From NCBI RefSeq assembly GCF_001752365.1, contig NZ_MEIY01000001.1, forward strand, positions 290,087 through 354,086: DNA of 64,000 nucleotides, in the 5' to 3' direction. A program made the translations under genes and the position numbers. Of the stretch, positions 53,407-62,820 are shown piece by piece. Source of the stretch: Marinobacter sp. X15-166B (GTDB taxonomy: Bacteria > Pseudomonadota > Gammaproteobacteria > Pseudomonadales > Oleiphilaceae). Position 1 is the stretch's first letter. Each line of letters starts with the position of its first letter. The notes below the pieces were generated by a model. The model worked only from the letters and a program-made list of their open reading frames with translations, had not been told where the DNA came from and ran no database searches.

Positions 53407-54229
53407 CCGTATTACTGGCACTGCGGCCCCATTCCGCCGCCGGGGGCACCGCCACAAAGCGCACCCCTTCGTCCACCAGAGCCTCGGTCCCCCGCGCCGT
53501 CAGTTCACTGCGAAAGGCGAACTGGTCATGGGGGTCCACCGGGTAGGCTTTCAGGTTATAACGCATGCCGTAGGGCTCATTAACCACTGTCACCACCACC
53601 GGCAGCCAGGTTTTTACCAGCGGACTGGTGAACGCCACATCCCGCAACACCGCCATAATGCTGCTGACGTCGTGACCGGGCTGGAGATGGAATTCGGTCA
53701 CACACATCAGGCAATTGGTGCCGTCGTTGCCATTGGCAATGAGCGAGTCCCAGAGTTTGCCATGGGGAACCACAATCACCGTATCGTCCGGGGTCACCAG
53801 TTTGGCGGCGCGTGTTCCTATGCTGCGCACTTCGCCGTAGCGGCCGTCGATCTCGATCCAGTCCCCCGGCCGATAGGGCATTTCATACAGGGTTACAATT
53901 CCGGCGATCAGGCTGTTGGCGTAATCCTTAAATGCAAAACCCAACGCGAGCGCGAGCGCTCCGAACACCGCAAACATGTTCTCGAAGGTGGGTTTCACCA
54001 GAATGGGTACGATCAGAATGACCACCGTAATGATGACCATCAAGCGCAGCAGCGGCACCGATGCGAGGATGTAGAACCGGGTTTTGCCGCCGATTCGCGC
54101 CGCCAGCTTTGCCAGCAGACTTTGCGCCAGCATCACAAACAGTGAGGCCACCACCACCAGCAGTATAGCGTGCAACACCGCTTCGGATGACAGCGACGCC
54201 AAGGCGTCTTTCAATCCCAGATTGCCCAT
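53390..54229 (-). CDS. MscS-family mechanosensitive channel
   Basis: A 279-residue channel with three membrane helices. The pore helix and core read GALALALGFAFKDYANSLIAGIVTLYEMPYRPGDWIEIDGRYGEV pattern (about 94-136), followed by the MscS beta domain and an alpha-beta C-terminal part. It releases solutes on osmotic downshock. The ATG at 54229 has AGGAGG at 5 bases and is preferred over 54250. Its last 17 bases overlap the dctP terminator. Confidence 0.92.
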   Translation of the reverse strand: MGNLGLKDALASLSSEAVLHAILLVVVASLFVMLAQSLLAKLAARIGGKTRFYILASVPLLRLMVIITVVILIVPILVKPTFENMFAVFGALALALGFAFKDYANSLIAGIVTLYEMPYRPGDWIEIDGRYGEVRSIGTRAAKLVTPDDTVIVVPHGKLWDSLIANGNDGTNCLMCVTEFHLQPGHDVSSIMAVLRDVAFTSPLVKTWLPVVVTVVNEPYGMRYNLKAYPVDPHDQFAFRSELTARGTEALVDEGVRFVAVPPAAEWGRSASNTEKGTG

Positions 54230-54302
54230 GGTGCCTCCTGGTGTTCCCACCGGTTAATGGGTAAGTCCATGGTCTGTCCCAAGCCATGCACCCGTCGGGC
54301 CA

Positions 54303-55559
54303 TCAGAACCGGTCCAGCGGGTAGCCGTCGCTTTGCAAACGCCGGCGCACCGCCGGGTATCCCAGCACGGTCACCCGCCAGCCGCCGCCTTCCTGCACCA
54401 CCAGCTCGGCCCGCCGGAGGGCGGCCAGACTGACGCTCACCTCCTGGTCGTTCAAGCCGGTCGTCAGCGCCAGCCGCTCCTCGCTTAACCCGGAGTGCAG
54501 CAACATGGCGTGCAGGAGGTGCGTCAGTTTCCGGGAGGAGTTGCCGGGCATCCCCGGCAGGGTGATACGATCCAGCGGTAACACCCAGCAATCACAGGGT
54601 TTCGAGGTCTCGGGCGTCTCGGCCGGGTCGGGGGCGGGGTCATCTTCGTCGTCCTCGTCACCCTCGGGCTCAGTCTGTAATGCCTGACGCCAGATGGCCA
54701 GGGCAACCCCGGAATTGCCCCGCGCCTTAGCGGCCAGATCCTGTAAAAAGGTGCTGCGTTTGTCCGCATCGTCACAGGCACCGTCGGGCAACAGCGCCCA
54801 TCGATCGTTGTTGGCCATACGCACCCGCAACGCGCGCCCGTGCGGGTTCCGCGCCAAGGCGGTAAACCAGTCAGCAAGCCCTGCGCCATCCAGAGGGGCC
54901 AGCGTGTATGGGTAAATCGGCACCTCGGGCATGTAATGAGCCCAGAACTCCCAGCACCAGCTACTGCAACCGACAACACCCTGGCCCTGCTCGTCGCGGG
55001 CGACCCGGATGAGAAACTCGCGTATCAACGCCAGCCCCGAGCGGTGGCGCAACCAGAATTGGGCAAGATCCGGTACCAGCCAGGGGCTTTCTGTGCTCCG
55101 CTCACGCCACCAGCTGGCGGCGTCCTGCGGGCTCATGAACAAATCTTCGGGAGGTTCGATGATGCGCCAGCCACGGATCTTTGCCAGCAGTTCCAGCGGC
55201 GTACCCAATCCCGCAAAAGGCGGCGCGACGATGACCTTGATCGCCCCATCGTCCTCAAGCTCATCCAGTGCTGCACCAAGTTCCCGACCGCGCTGCGTCC
55301 AATCCGGCAGAGGGGCGTAACGGGCCCGCTGACGCTCCGACAGTGAGGCGGTATCTTTAGGTTTTTCCAGCGGTTGTTCATCCGGCCGGAACCCCTTTTG
55401 CAGGAATCGCCAGCCGTTACGGGCGGCTTCTTTCAGGGTCCGCTGGACCGATCCGGCCGGCGGCTTCCACTCGCCACAGGGGATCAGTCCACCCGGCAGT
55501 GCCACCGCACCCTCTGACTCTTTACCCTTGCTCGGCTCCGCCAACGGCCAGCCCCCCAA
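54303..55559 (-). CDS. Uncharacterised protein, possible degenerate P-loop fold with C-terminal winged helix
   Basis: About 418 soluble residues. Alternating strand-helix elements resemble a P-loop NTPase: KVIVAPPFAGLGTP in place of Walker A (no GK[ST]), WRIIEPP, WLVPDLAQFWLRH in the Walker B position, and VVGCSSWCWEFW like a sensor strand. An acidic low-complexity run (EGDEDDEDDPAPDP, about 300-320) precedes a winged-helix-like C-terminus (LTTGLNDQEVSVSLAALRRAELV). The start is uncertain: the TTG at 55559 lies in a run of G. One more base in that run (55552-55557) would open the frame to an ATG at 55588. It is 73 bases before mscS on the same strand. I do not recognise a named family. Confidence 0.65.
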   Translation of the reverse strand: MGGWPLAEPSKGKESEGAVALPGGLIPCGEWKPPAGSVQRTLKEAARNGWRFLQKGFRPDEQPLEKPKDTASLSERQRARYAPLPDWTQRGRELGAALDELEDDGAIKVIVAPPFAGLGTPLELLAKIRGWRIIEPPEDLFMSPQDAASWWRERSTESPWLVPDLAQFWLRHRSGLALIREFLIRVARDEQGQGVVGCSSWCWEFWAHYMPEVPIYPYTLAPLDGAGLADWFTALARNPHGRALRVRMANNDRWALLPDGACDDADKRSTFLQDLAAKARGNSGVALAIWRQALQTEPEGDEDDEDDPAPDPAETPETSKPCDCWVLPLDRITLPGMPGNSSRKLTHLLHAMLLHSGLSEERLALTTGLNDQEVSVSLAALRRAELVVQEGGGWRVTVLGYPAVRRRLQSDGYPLDRF

Positions 55560-55616
55560 TTATTCGCCACCACGGCTGCACTAATCATAGCTCAGCCGCG
55601 TCGGGGGTGTGACCCG

Positions 55617-56456
55617 TTATTCGGGGATCAACCAGTCGCCGCTGGTGCGAGCATCGAGACAATCCGGAGCCACCACTTCGGCCAGCATGTGCTCGAACCG
55701 CTCGGCAAAGCCCCACGGCGGATTCACCACCAGCACGCCGGACCCCTGCATGCCACGCTCCGGCGCCTGCTGCAGCCGCAGTTCATGGCGCAGCACTTTG
55801 CGCACCGGACTGGCCCGCAGTCCGTCGAACAGGGCCTCGTGCTGAGCGGCGGGCAAGATGGGGTACCAGATCAGAAACGTGCCATGACGGCATTTGCGCC
55901 AGGCGTTTACCAGAGTTTGCGCAACTTGCTGATACTCGGACTTTACTTCATAGGATGGGTCGATCAGCGCCAGCAAGCGCGGCGCCTTCGGCGGCAAGGC
56001 TTTCAGCAGCCCTTTCAGACCGTCTTCACAACGGACAGTCACGCCCTGACGACGGCCCCACTGCGCCAGCAGATTGCCTTCCGAGGGGTGCAACTCGTAA
56101 GCGGTAACCGAATCCTGAGGACGGGCCAGTTCGGCCAGCCAGGCGGGCGACCCGGGATAACGGGCCAGCAATTGGCGACCAGTATTCTTGCGCTCAAGGT
56201 AACCCAGCATGGCCGACCAGTCGGCGGAGCTGAGTTGGTTGCGCTTGGCCCAGATCCGCTGGATACCGCCATCGGCCTCCGCGGTTTTACGCGCCCGCTC
56301 AGAGGCCAGGTCGTATATCGCACTGCCTGCATGGGTGTCAAAGCAGGCAATGGCGCTGTTTTTAGCGTGCAGCATCTGCAGGATTAAGGTTAACGCGGCG
56401 TGTTTTTGCACATCGGCAAAATTACCGGCATGAAAGGCGTGTAGATAACTGAGCAT
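55617..56456 (-). CDS. rlmJ: 23S rRNA (adenine(2030)-N6)-methyltransferase RlmJ
   Basis: A 279-residue SAM methyltransferase. The N-terminal MLSYLHAFHAGNFADVQKHA and FDTHAGSAIYDL match RlmJ. The catalytic motif reads LIDPSYE where E. coli has DPPYE, a Pro to Ser change at the second Pro that other amino-methyltransferases tolerate. The length is standard. It lies between the uncharacterised gene at 54303 and a small membrane protein gene on the same strand. Confidence 0.93.
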   Translation of the reverse strand: MLSYLHAFHAGNFADVQKHAALTLILQMLHAKNSAIACFDTHAGSAIYDLASERARKTAEADGGIQRIWAKRNQLSSADWSAMLGYLERKNTGRQLLARYPGSPAWLAELARPQDSVTAYELHPSEGNLLAQWGRRQGVTVRCEDGLKGLLKALPPKAPRLLALIDPSYEVKSEYQQVAQTLVNAWRKCRHGTFLIWYPILPAAQHEALFDGLRASPVRKVLRHELRLQQAPERGMQGSGVLVVNPPWGFAERFEHMLAEVVAPDCLDARTSGDWLIPE

Positions 56457-56580
56457 ATCAATCTCTGCGCAGAATGGATCAGGGGTGACAGGGCCACATT
56501 AGGCCCTATCAATACCCAACCGGCAACAAAGCCCGCAAAGTTCATTGCCAACGGTGTGGTGGTGCATGGCACTTAACCCA

Positions 56581-56949
56581 TCAGGCTTCCGGCGGGCGGC
56601 CATCGTTGAGCGCCAGCGCGCCTTTGACGATGCGGTAAATCACCCAGATGGACACCCCCAGCAGAATAAACCAGCCGATCAGCAGGGGCACCGTCACCAC
56701 CCCGATCACCGTCCACAGCAAGCCGATCCAGAAGGTACGGATTTGCCAGCGAAAATGCGGTTCAATCCAGGTATTGGCCACGTCTTCCAGTTTGACGTAA
56801 TTCACAATGACGCCAGCCAGCCCGCTGATGCCGCCGACAAAAAACGACAGGGCCTGTAAAATATAAACCACCACCGCCAGGTTGCGACCGGAACCGGAAT
56901 TGCGATCCGGACCGTCAGGATCAGCGGGAATGTACTCTTGCTCAGACAC
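56581..56949 (-). CDS. DUF4870-like membrane protein
   Basis: A 122-residue protein with an N-terminal polar segment (DPDGPDRNSGSG) and three membrane segments (YILQALSFFVGGISGLAGVIVNYV, FWIGLLWTVIGVVTVPLLIGWFILLG and a short third). The pattern of helix, polar loop, helix pair matches the DUF4870 group of unknown function. The GTG at 56949 has GGAG at 8 bases and is preferred over an in-frame start at 57051, which lies in non-conserved sequence. Divergent from the MFS gene. Confidence 0.82.
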   Translation of the reverse strand: MSEQEYIPADPDGPDRNSGSGRNLAVVVYILQALSFFVGGISGLAGVIVNYVKLEDVANTWIEPHFRWQIRTFWIGLLWTVIGVVTVPLLIGWFILLGVSIWVIYRIVKGALALNDGRPPEA

Positions 56950-57090
56950 CTGGGCACTCCTTGATTGATGACCGTGTGAGCATAACACAGCTGTTTCCGT
57001 TCGCTGGTAGGGTGATAGGATGTTGAGGACCGGTGCCGCCCGGAACGGCACGCCGGCTCGGACGATTCAAGCGCTGTTCTGGAGGCGAAT

Positions 57091-58398
57091 GTGACGCACC
57101 CGGCAAAATCCACGGCCGACGATCTCTACCGACTGATCGCCAATGAAGAAGACGCCCGTGTCTGCACCGATATTGCGGAAGACGCGTGTCACGAAGTTCC
57201 CCGTAATTTTTTTCTGATCCTGGGCAGCCTGTTCCTGACCAAGCTGGGCGATCTGCTCATCAGCCCGAAAACGGTACTCGCCTGGCTGCTCGGTGCGGTG
57301 GGCGCGTCCCATCTGGTGGCCTGGCTGGTGCCCATCCGGGAAGCGGGCTCGCTGATCCCGCAAATGATCATTGGTGCCTGGGTGCGCCGAAAACCGGTGC
57401 GCAAATGGTTCTGGGTGGGCGGCAGTTTCGGCCAGGCGGTCAGCGTGGCCGGTATGGCGGCCAGCGTGTGGTTTCTCGAAGGCACGCCGGCCGGGCTCGG
57501 GGTGCTGGCCGCGCTGGTGACGTTTTCTCTGGCCCGGGGGTTTTGTTCCGTGGCCATGAAAGATGTGCAGGGCAAATGCATTCCCAGAACCCGGCGCGGG
57601 CGTCTGTCCGGTCTGGCCACGACCCTGGGGGGTGCGGTTACTGCCGTACTGGCGATCGTGCTGTTTCAGGGGCAGGACGACCCCACCATGCTGTTCTACG
57701 GCATCCTGCTGTTGCTGGCCGCGGGCTTATGGGTGGTGGCCGGGGTGCTGTTTTCCGGTATTGAAGAGTTGCCGGGTGAAACCGGAGGGGGTGGTAACGC
57801 CCTGGCCACCGCCGTGGAGAATCTGGCGCTGCTGAAAACCGACGCCCACTTCCGCCATTTTGTGGTCACCCGGGCGCTGCTGTTGTGCTCTGCGCTGGCG
57901 TCCCCTTATCTGGTAGTGCTCGCGCAGCAAAACGACAGCACCGGCTGGTTGCTGGGCAGCTTTCTGTTGGCCAGCAGTCTGGCCAGTTCGGTGAGTGCCA
58001 CGGTCTGGGGGTGGATGGCCGACCGCTCCAGCCGCCAGGTGATCATTTTGGGGGCCGCCATCGCCAGCGCCGTTTGCTTGCTGGTCGGCGGCCTGAATGT
58101 AGGGGCCGGTGCCGCGCTCACCTCCCCCTGGTTTTACCCGCTGGCCTTTTTTATCCTCAGCATCGCCCACGCCGGGGTCCGTCTGGGGCGAAAAACCTAT
58201 TTGGTGGATATGGCCGGCGGCAACAAGCGCACCGATTACACCTCGGTCAGCAACACGGTCATCGGTGTACTGCTGCTGGTGACCGGCGGGCTGAGTGCGC
58301 TGGCATCCCTGATTTCACCCGGTGCGGTGATCATCATGCTGGGACTGATGGGCGCCGCTGGTACCGTGAGCGGCCTGCGCCTGCGTGAGCTGGAGTAA
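57091..58398 (+). CDS. MFS transporter
   Basis: A 435-residue membrane carrier with about 12 helices. After a polar N-terminus (MTHPAKSTADDLYRLIANEEDAR), there are helices including NFFLILGSLFLTKLGDLLISP and SHLVAWLVPIREAGSLIPQM. The first cytoplasmic loop motif is weak, and the cytoplasmic VAMKDVQGKCIPRTRRGRLSGLA is conserved in this subgroup. Substrate unknown. The start is GTG at 57091 with GGAGG at 6 bases. Converges on argO. Confidence 0.85.
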   Translation: MTHPAKSTADDLYRLIANEEDARVCTDIAEDACHEVPRNFFLILGSLFLTKLGDLLISPKTVLAWLLGAVGASHLVAWLVPIREAGSLIPQMIIGAWVRRKPVRKWFWVGGSFGQAVSVAGMAASVWFLEGTPAGLGVLAALVTFSLARGFCSVAMKDVQGKCIPRTRRGRLSGLATTLGGAVTAVLAIVLFQGQDDPTMLFYGILLLLAAGLWVVAGVLFSGIEELPGETGGGGNALATAVENLALLKTDAHFRHFVVTRALLLCSALASPYLVVLAQQNDSTGWLLGSFLLASSLASSVSATVWGWMADRSSRQVIILGAAIASAVCLLVGGLNVGAGAALTSPWFYPLAFFILSIAHAGVRLGRKTYLVDMAGGNKRTDYTSVSNTVIGVLLLVTGGLSALASLISPGAVIIMLGLMGAAGTVSGLRLRELE

Positions 58399-58419
58399 GC
58401 CGGCACCACGCCGGGTGGT

Positions 58420-59040
58420 TCACACCGCCGGCACGCTCAGCCCGCTGCCGGCAATCTGAATGGCAATGGCGGCCATCATCAGCGCAATCAGGCCGTCGAT
58501 GACCCGCCAGGCAGCGGGCCGCGCCAGCACCGGCGCCAGGGTCGCCCCGCCCCAGGCCAGCACACCGAACCACAACACTGACGCGCTGCTGGCGCCGGCC
58601 AGAAACGGCAGCGGAGCGGTTTGTTGCGCACCGATGGCCGGTATCAGCAACAAGGTGTCCAGATAAACCTGGGGGTTAAGCAGGGTCACCGCCAGGGTGG
58701 TCAACACCACGGCTTTGAGGCTGCGGTCGGTGGCGGTACCGCTGTTGAGCGCCGCCCGCCCCTTCCACGAGCGCCAGAAGGCCTGTGCTGCCAGCCAGCC
58801 CAAAAACACCACCCCGAGCCAGCGTAACACCTGCAAGGCCTCGGGGTAGGCCAGCAAGGCTGCGCTGACCCCGAACATACCGGCGGTAAATAACATCGCG
58901 TCGGTGCTCATGCACAAACACGCCGCCCACCAATGATGCTCGCGCCGAATCGCCTGCCCCAGCACATAGGCATTCTGGGCCCCAATGGCCACGATCAGGC
59001 CGCCGCACACAACCAACCCGGTCAAATAACTTTCCAACAC
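58420..59040 (-). CDS. argO: LysE/ArgO family basic amino acid exporter
   Basis: A 206-residue LysE-type exporter with six membrane segments. VAIGAQNAYVLGQAIRREHH and LLNPQVYLDTLLLIPAIGAQ are family marks. Arginine or lysine is the likely export substrate. The GTG at 59040 is chosen because GGAGG lies 6 bases before it; an ATG at 59067 lacks one. Divergent from an argP-like regulator, the common arrangement. Confidence 0.93.
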   Translation of the reverse strand: MLESYLTGLVVCGGLIVAIGAQNAYVLGQAIRREHHWWAACLCMSTDAMLFTAGMFGVSAALLAYPEALQVLRWLGVVFLGWLAAQAFWRSWKGRAALNSGTATDRSLKAVVLTTLAVTLLNPQVYLDTLLLIPAIGAQQTAPLPFLAGASSASVLWFGVLAWGGATLAPVLARPAAWRVIDGLIALMMAAIAIQIAGSGLSVPAV

Positions 59041-59127
59041 GCCCGCCTCCGTCTGAATACGGGACAAGCATACCTCACCATAGCTATACTAAAAATTCAT
59101 ATTGATAATATTGCATCAGTTTTGCTT
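59041..59127. promoter_or_regulatory. argO-argP divergent control region
   Basis: This 87-base region lies between the divergent argO and argP starts. GGACAA (59062-59067), 17 bases and TATACT (59085-59090) form a likely argP promoter. The AT-rich ATTCATATTGATAATATTGCAT (59096-59117) contains imperfect LysR-type T-N11-A half-sites where ArgP could bind. The argO promoter must overlap it on the other strand. Confidence 0.45.
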
Positions 59128-60024
59128 ATGCTGGATTACAAACTGCTGGAGGCGCTGGCCGCGGTGATCGAGTGTGGCGGCTTTGAACGGGCCGGTGCGG
59201 AACTGGGGCTGTCACAGTCCGCGGTCTCGCAACGCATCAAGCTGCTGGAGGCACGCCTTGGGCAACCGGTGCTGATCCGCAGCCCGGCCCTGCAGGCTAC
59301 TCCGGTCGGCCAGAGTCTGCTCAACCACGTCCAGCAGGTGCAACTGCTGGAGCGGGGGTTGCGGCGCACCCTGCCGGCGCTGACCGCGGATCACACCCGG
59401 TTGCGCATTGCCCTGAATGCGGACAGCCTGTCCACCTGGTGGGCGGCCGCCATTGGCGACTTTTGCCAGCGGGAGGGGTTGCTGCTGGATCTGGTGGTGG
59501 AAGATCAGGATGTTGCCTTGCGGCGGATGCGGGAAGGCGATGTGGCGGCCTGTCTGTGCAGCAGCGCTCAGGCCATTGCCGGGGGCCGTTGTGTGCAACT
59601 GGGTACCATGACCTATCGGGCGCTGGCCACGCCCGCCTACATCGAACGCCACTTTGCGAGCGGCTTGCACAGCGATGCTTTTCGCACTGCGCCGGCAATT
59701 GTCTATGGCCCGCACGATCAACTGCAGCATCGGTTTCTGGCCCGCTACGACTACCACGGGCGTTTTCCGTATCACCTGTGCCCGTCGTCGCAAGGATTCG
59801 TGCAGCTGGCCCGGACGGGGATGGGATACGGCATGATCCCGGACCAGCAGGGGCGGCCGTTGACAGACAGCGGTGTGTTGCGGGATCTGGCCCCGCACCA
59901 CGCCCTCAACGTAAACCTGTATTGGCATTACTGGCGCCACAGTGGCGGCTTTATGGAGCGACTCACCGATACCCTAAGCCGCATGGCCACGCAATATCTG
60001 GGTCCGGTGCAGAGTGGCCGGTAG
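59128..60024 (+). CDS. argP: LysR-type regulator ArgP
   Basis: A 298-residue LysR-type regulator. The N-terminal winged helix-turn-helix reads FERAGAELGLSQSAVSQRIKLLEARLG (about 22-48), and the effector domain follows, with ATPAYIERHF and QGFVQLARTGMGYGMIPD. ArgP activates argO in response to arginine or represses with lysine. Length and divergent pairing with argO fit. ATG at 59128, with GCTT only upstream, so translation initiation may be weak. Its 3' end is 7 bases from a convergent lipoprotein gene. Confidence 0.92.
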   Translation: MLDYKLLEALAAVIECGGFERAGAELGLSQSAVSQRIKLLEARLGQPVLIRSPALQATPVGQSLLNHVQQVQLLERGLRRTLPALTADHTRLRIALNADSLSTWWAAAIGDFCQREGLLLDLVVEDQDVALRRMREGDVAACLCSSAQAIAGGRCVQLGTMTYRALATPAYIERHFASGLHSDAFRTAPAIVYGPHDQLQHRFLARYDYHGRFPYHLCPSSQGFVQLARTGMGYGMIPDQQGRPLTDSGVLRDLAPHHALNVNLYWHYWRHSGGFMERLTDTLSRMATQYLGPVQSGR

Positions 60025-60031
60025 CCCCGGC

Positions 60032-60328
60032 TTATTCGGTCATGTCCCTGTAGCCGTCTTCGACTGCATCACCGGCATCTTTGGCCGCATCACTGAGGTC
60101 CTCACCGACTTCTTCAGCGGTGTCTTTGGTTTTTTCCCAGGCGCTGTCGGTTTCGCCCGTGGCATCCTGAATGGCATCGCCGGTATTATCCACAGCATCT
60201 TCGGCAATATCGCCAGCGTTGTCCGCGGCGCGCTCCAGATCCATACCCTGATTTGAGTCTTCCTGACCACAGGCTGCCAGACCAAGAGCCATCATCAGTG
60301 CCAATGCACTCAGCGTTAACTTGTTCAT
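60032..60328 (-). CDS. Small acidic lipoprotein with alanine/aspartate repeats
   Basis: A 98-residue lipoprotein: lipobox GLAAC (Cys 20). The mature part is a helical run rich in Asp, Ala, Glu and Gly with an 11-residue-like period (GDIAEDAVDNTGDAIQDATGE), similar to LEA-like or coiled lipoproteins. GAAAGG lies before the ATG. No function known to me; such proteins are often stress-induced. Confidence 0.82.
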   Translation of the reverse strand: MNKLTLSALALMMALGLAACGQEDSNQGMDLERAADNAGDIAEDAVDNTGDAIQDATGETDSAWEKTKDTAEEVGEDLSDAAKDAGDAVEDGYRDMTE

Positions 60329-60470
60329 GTCCGTTCCTTTCGTTGGTATGCGGTGGGTTCGCTACAAAGTTTAGTCGTGTCCAAAACCCGGGCACAACCA
60401 CGGCGCCGTTACACTTTATCCACAGTTCACCGCCACAGGCGCCGCCTGCTCCTTAACTTCCGGTAAGCTC

Positions 60471-60716
60471 TCAGCCGGGTGACACCACCAACCCGTCCAC
60501 CATCATCACCTGATCAAGTCGCACCAACTCCCCCCGCCCCAGCAACACAAAATCTTCCCCGGCCCGGTGAAACAGATCTTTGACACAGTCATGGACCGAC
60601 TGGATCCGGTTGGTGCTGTCACGGTACACCACTTCAGTGATCGCACCGCTGGCGCGTAATCGGGTCAGGAGCGTATGTACACGACCGCTAACCGGCCGAT
60701 AGGCATGGTTTCGCAT
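60471..60716 (-). CDS. Small protein, weak resemblance to Rof (Rho-binding)
   Basis: An 81-residue protein. The start at ATG 60716 is preferred over longer frames reaching 60827. The pattern YRPVSGRVHTLLTRLRASG, a middle strand VVYRDSTNRIQSVHD and the tail FVLLGRGELVRLDQVMMVDG is like the Sm-like fold of Rof in order, but Rof's C-D-LE motif is missing. It may be a distant relative or an unrelated small beta protein. The ribosome site AAAGG is weak. Confidence 0.6.
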   Translation of the reverse strand: MRNHAYRPVSGRVHTLLTRLRASGAITEVVYRDSTNRIQSVHDCVKDLFHRAGEDFVLLGRGELVRLDQVMMVDGLVVSPG

Positions 60717-60879
60717 TGAAGGCAGCCTTTTTATTGTCTGCGATTGCCAGTACAGGACAGCCAGATCTGCCTGGGTACCCGAACAGTGTGGCCCAGTACC
60801 CAGGCGGGCGCCAACCGCGGTTAACACCCGGACGGATGGTTAAAAAAAGTTAGGTGCGCGCAGCGCTGCCCGGACGTCA

Positions 60880-62682
60880 TCAGAACCAGTCAGGCGCCAT
60901 GTTCAGGCAGGTATCGTCCTGATTGCGCAGCAACACCAGATCCTGCGCCACCCGGGGCAACTCCCAGTGGAAGAAGTATTGCGCGGCCTGCAGTTTGCCC
61001 TGGTAGAAGTTGCGCTCTTGCCCGGCACTGAGCGCCGCCAGGCCCCGAACCGCCGCATTGGCCTGGCGCAGCCACATCCAGGCCACCACTATGTGACCGA
61101 ACATATGCAGGTAGCAGGAGGCGTTGGCCAGAGCGGCTTCCGAGTCCCCCCGCGCCAGAGTCTGCCCCAGGGTCTGGGTCACTTTGACCGCCTGCTGCAG
61201 GGTTTCACTCAGGGACAGTGCCCATTGCTGGCAGCGCCCGGGCCGGGCCGCCTCGAGATCGTTCTGCATGGCCTGCATCAGCAACTGCAGACCGTGACTC
61301 TGATCCTGCCAGATTTTCCGGCCCAGCAAATCCAGGGCCTGAATACCGTTGGTGCCTTCATGAATCGCATTCAGGCGGTTATCCCGCCAACACTGCTCGA
61401 CCGGGTACTCCCGGGTGTAACCTGCGCCCCCATACACCTGAATGGCCAGATCGTTGGCCTTGGGACCGTATTGCGAGGGCCAGGCCTTGATGATGGGGGT
61501 TAACAGGTCCAGCAACCGGCCGGCTTCCTGACGCTGTCCGGAGTCAGGGTGGGTGCGCTGATCGTCCATCAGTCGGGCACCGTACAGGCATAACGCCAGG
61601 GCCCCTTCCGAGTAGGCCTTCTGCGCCAGCAGCATGCGCCGGACATCGGTGTGTTCAATGATCGGAATCTGTGGGGATGCGGGGTCCCGGTTCGCCGCTG
61701 TGCGCCCCTGCACCCGGCCCCGGGCATAGTCCAGGCTGTGCATATAGCCCCGATAGCCGATCGCGGCCGCCCCCAAACCCACGCCAAGGCGCGCTTCATT
61801 CATCATCTGGAACATATAGCTGAGCCCTTGCTGGGGCTCGCCGACAAGGAACCCCAGACAGGGCTGCTGGTCGCCAAAGCTGAGGGCGGTGGAGGTGGTG
61901 CCGCGGTACCCCAGTTTGCGAATCAATCCTGCCAGGGCAACCCCATTGCGGGTCTGCGGTTCACCCTGTGGGGTCACCAGAAACTTCGGCACGATGAACA
62001 AGCTGAGACCCTTGACCCCGGCGGGCGCGCCCTTGATTCGGGCCAGGACCAGGTGGATGATATTGTCCGTCAACGACTGTTCGCCACCGGAAATGTAAAT
62101 CTTCGCCCCCTTGATCAGATAGCTGCCGTCGTCTGCCGGCGTGGCGGAAGTGCGGATATCCGCCAACGAGGAGCCGGCATGGGGTTCGGTCATCGCCATG
62201 GTGCCTGCGAAGCGGCCCGACAGCAGGTGGGGCAGATAGACCTCCCGTTGCTGGGCGTTACCAAACGCCCGGATCAGGTTGGCCGCCGCAGCGGTCAGCA
62301 GCGGGTAGCCGGCCGTCGCCGGGTTGGCCGCAGTAAACAGTCCGTTACAGGCGGCCATGACGGACTCGGGCAATTGCATCCCGCCCAGCTGATAATCGAA
62401 ACCGCCCGCCAGAAAGCCCGCCTGTGCGTAAGCATCTACCGCTTCCTTCACCTCGGGCAGCAGGCTGATCTCGTTGTCAATGAGTGTGGGTTCGTCTCTG
62501 TCGGCCGCGCGGTTGTGATTGGCGAACTTGTCCCGCGCGAGACACTCTGCCGTGTCAAGAACCCCATCGTAGCTCTCACGACTGTGTTCCTTGAACCGCT
62601 CCCGGGTGACCAGGCTTGCGGTGTCGAGCACCTCGTAGAGCTGAAAGGCCAGATCCTGACGATCTATCAGTGTGTCCGTCAT
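60880..62682 (-). CDS. Acyl-CoA dehydrogenase (long, ~600-residue type)
   Basis: A 600-residue FAD enzyme that starts fatty acid beta-oxidation by making trans-2-enoyl-CoA. An N-terminal extension precedes the dehydrogenase core (MAMTEPHAGSSLADIRTSA, GLSLFIVPKF, NEARLGVGLGAAAIGYRGY), and the catalytic Glu region reads GGAGYTREYPVEQCWRDNRLNAIHEGTNGIQALD. A C-terminal extra domain is typical of this group. ATG at 62682 has GGAGAA upstream; longer frames to 62910 are rejected. Alone between small genes. Confidence 0.93.
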   Translation of the reverse strand: MTDTLIDRQDLAFQLYEVLDTASLVTRERFKEHSRESYDGVLDTAECLARDKFANHNRAADRDEPTLIDNEISLLPEVKEAVDAYAQAGFLAGGFDYQLGGMQLPESVMAACNGLFTAANPATAGYPLLTAAAANLIRAFGNAQQREVYLPHLLSGRFAGTMAMTEPHAGSSLADIRTSATPADDGSYLIKGAKIYISGGEQSLTDNIIHLVLARIKGAPAGVKGLSLFIVPKFLVTPQGEPQTRNGVALAGLIRKLGYRGTTSTALSFGDQQPCLGFLVGEPQQGLSYMFQMMNEARLGVGLGAAAIGYRGYMHSLDYARGRVQGRTAANRDPASPQIPIIEHTDVRRMLLAQKAYSEGALALCLYGARLMDDQRTHPDSGQRQEAGRLLDLLTPIIKAWPSQYGPKANDLAIQVYGGAGYTREYPVEQCWRDNRLNAIHEGTNGIQALDLLGRKIWQDQSHGLQLLMQAMQNDLEAARPGRCQQWALSLSETLQQAVKVTQTLGQTLARGDSEAALANASCYLHMFGHIVVAWMWLRQANAAVRGLAALSAGQERNFYQGKLQAAQYFFHWELPRVAQDLVLLRNQDDTCLNMAPDWF

Positions 62683-62820
62683 AACTTCTCCTGCTGGTAA
62701 CCGGGCGCGGCCGTATGCCCCCGCCATGGCGCGGCTTATGCATCTATTTGAGTGACAGGCCGGTTGGCCGCCAAGAACGTAAATAATTTCGACAGGTGTA
62801 ACGCGTGGGGAGGTATTACC

